Origin: Alcaligenaceae bacterium
Lineage (GTDB): Bacteria > Pseudomonadota > Gammaproteobacteria > Burkholderiales > Burkholderiaceae
NCBI GenBank assembly: GCA_947445495.1
Contig: CANFEI010000018.1
Location: 1-10,412, forward strand
Direction of reading: 5' to 3'
DNA: 10,412 bases
Positions 9,917-10,412 of the stretch are shown in pieces. A program made the position numbers and the translations under genes. The stretch's first letter is position 1. The number at the start of each line of letters is the position of its first letter. The notes below the pieces were generated by a model. It was not told where the DNA came from. It saw only the letters and a list, made by a program, of their open reading frames with translations, and made no database searches.

Positions 9917-10412
9917 ATGCGTCGCTGCCTCAGTCTGTGCTTTGTCTGCTGGCTGTTGGTGGGGCCGCAGGCATGGGCACAGATCGTGGTGCGCGACGAC
10001 AGTGGCCGAGACATCATCCTTGAGCGGCCCGCTCGTCGCGTCGTGACGCTCAGCCCACACGCGACCGAACTGGTCTTCGCTGCAGGGGGAGGCAAGCAAA
10101 TTGTCGCGACTGTGATTCCCAGCGACTATCCCCCCGAAGCGCGTGGCTTACCGCGCATTGGCGATGGCGTCACCCCAGATCCGGAGCGAGTGGCCGCTTA
10201 CGCGCCAGACTTGATTATTGGCTGGCTGCCTTCGCAGTACGAAGCGCTCAAAGTGCTGAAGATACCCTTCTTTATCAGCGCACCAACAAACTTGGCGGGT
10301 GTGGGCAACAACATCACTCGCTTAGGAGAACTCTTGGGTAGTGCTGACACAGCGCGGCTGAAGGCGCGTGCGTTGTCCGATGGTCTCGAGGCGCTCTTGC
10401 GCGCTCCGCAGG
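9917..10412 (+). CDS. btuF: BtuF-like periplasmic cobalamin-binding protein, N-terminal part (cut by window end)
   Basis: The first 165 residues of an ABC-importer solute-binding protein are visible. It should take cobalamin from BtuB in the periplasm and deliver it to a BtuCD-type permease. The signal peptide ends in AWA before Q22, an ordinary signal peptidase I site; three early cysteines (C4, C8, C11) do not form a lipobox. The mature part begins IVVRDDSGRDIILERPARRVVTL in two family-typical pieces, followed by SPHATELVFAAG, the usual BtuF/FhuD-class opening lobe, and later YAPDLIIGW (about residues 95-103). The start is 4 bases after the btuB stop, and GGATG (9905-9909) inside the end of btuB can serve as ribosome binding site, so the two are likely translationally coupled under the cobalamin riboswitch. 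Haem or siderophore binding proteins look similar; the B12 assignment rests mainly on context. Confidence 0.85.
   Translation, partial: MRRCLSLCFVCWLLVGPQAWAQIVVRDDSGRDIILERPARRVVTLSPHATELVFAAGGGKQIVATVIPSDYPPEARGLPRIGDGVTPDPERVAAYAPDLIIGWLPSQYEALKVLKIPFFISAPTNLAGVGNNITRLGELLGSADTARLKARALSDGLEALLRAPQ

Overview
The window reads as a chromosomal segment of a betaproteobacterium of the order Burkholderiales, possibly near Alcaligenaceae. This rests on the style of the ProB, ThiC and MetH proteins, the moderate GC content and the gene order. No marker gene fixes the genus. There is no sign of mobile elements, CRISPR, tRNA or rRNA, and every gene is intact except the two cut by the window edges.

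Layout: (1) 1-600, the 3' part of proB (proline biosynthesis, C-terminal PUA domain). (2) 601-793, a leader carrying a TPP riboswitch aptamer (about 656-735), a linker hairpin and a hairpin that buries the ribosome binding site of the next gene. (3) 794-2707, thiC, the HMP-phosphate synthase of thiamine synthesis. It is followed after 21 bases by a multi-pass membrane acyltransferase gene (2729-3823) that is probably on the same transcript. (4) 3830-7603 on the minus strand, metH, full-length cobalamin-dependent methionine synthase, meeting the acyltransferase gene tail to tail with 6 bases between them. (5) 7604-7986, a 383-base divergent intergenic region holding a perfect 9-bp dyad (7657-7682) and a cobalamin riboswitch (about 7725-7905) with its expression platform. 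(6) 7987-9912, btuB, the TonB-dependent outer-membrane cobalamin receptor, followed after 4 bases by the start of a BtuF-like periplasmic binding protein gene (9917 to the window end).

Two vitamin circuits sit side by side. Thiamine: TPP binding to the thiC leader should shut off translation of ThiC and perhaps of the coupled acyltransferase. Cobalamin: BtuB and the BtuF-like protein import B12 and are placed under a cobalamin riboswitch, while divergently transcribed MetH is a main consumer of the cofactor.

I found no previously undescribed system. The best leads are the predicted switching geometry of the two riboswitches, the unexplained dyad between metH and btuB, and the membrane acyltransferase downstream of thiC.
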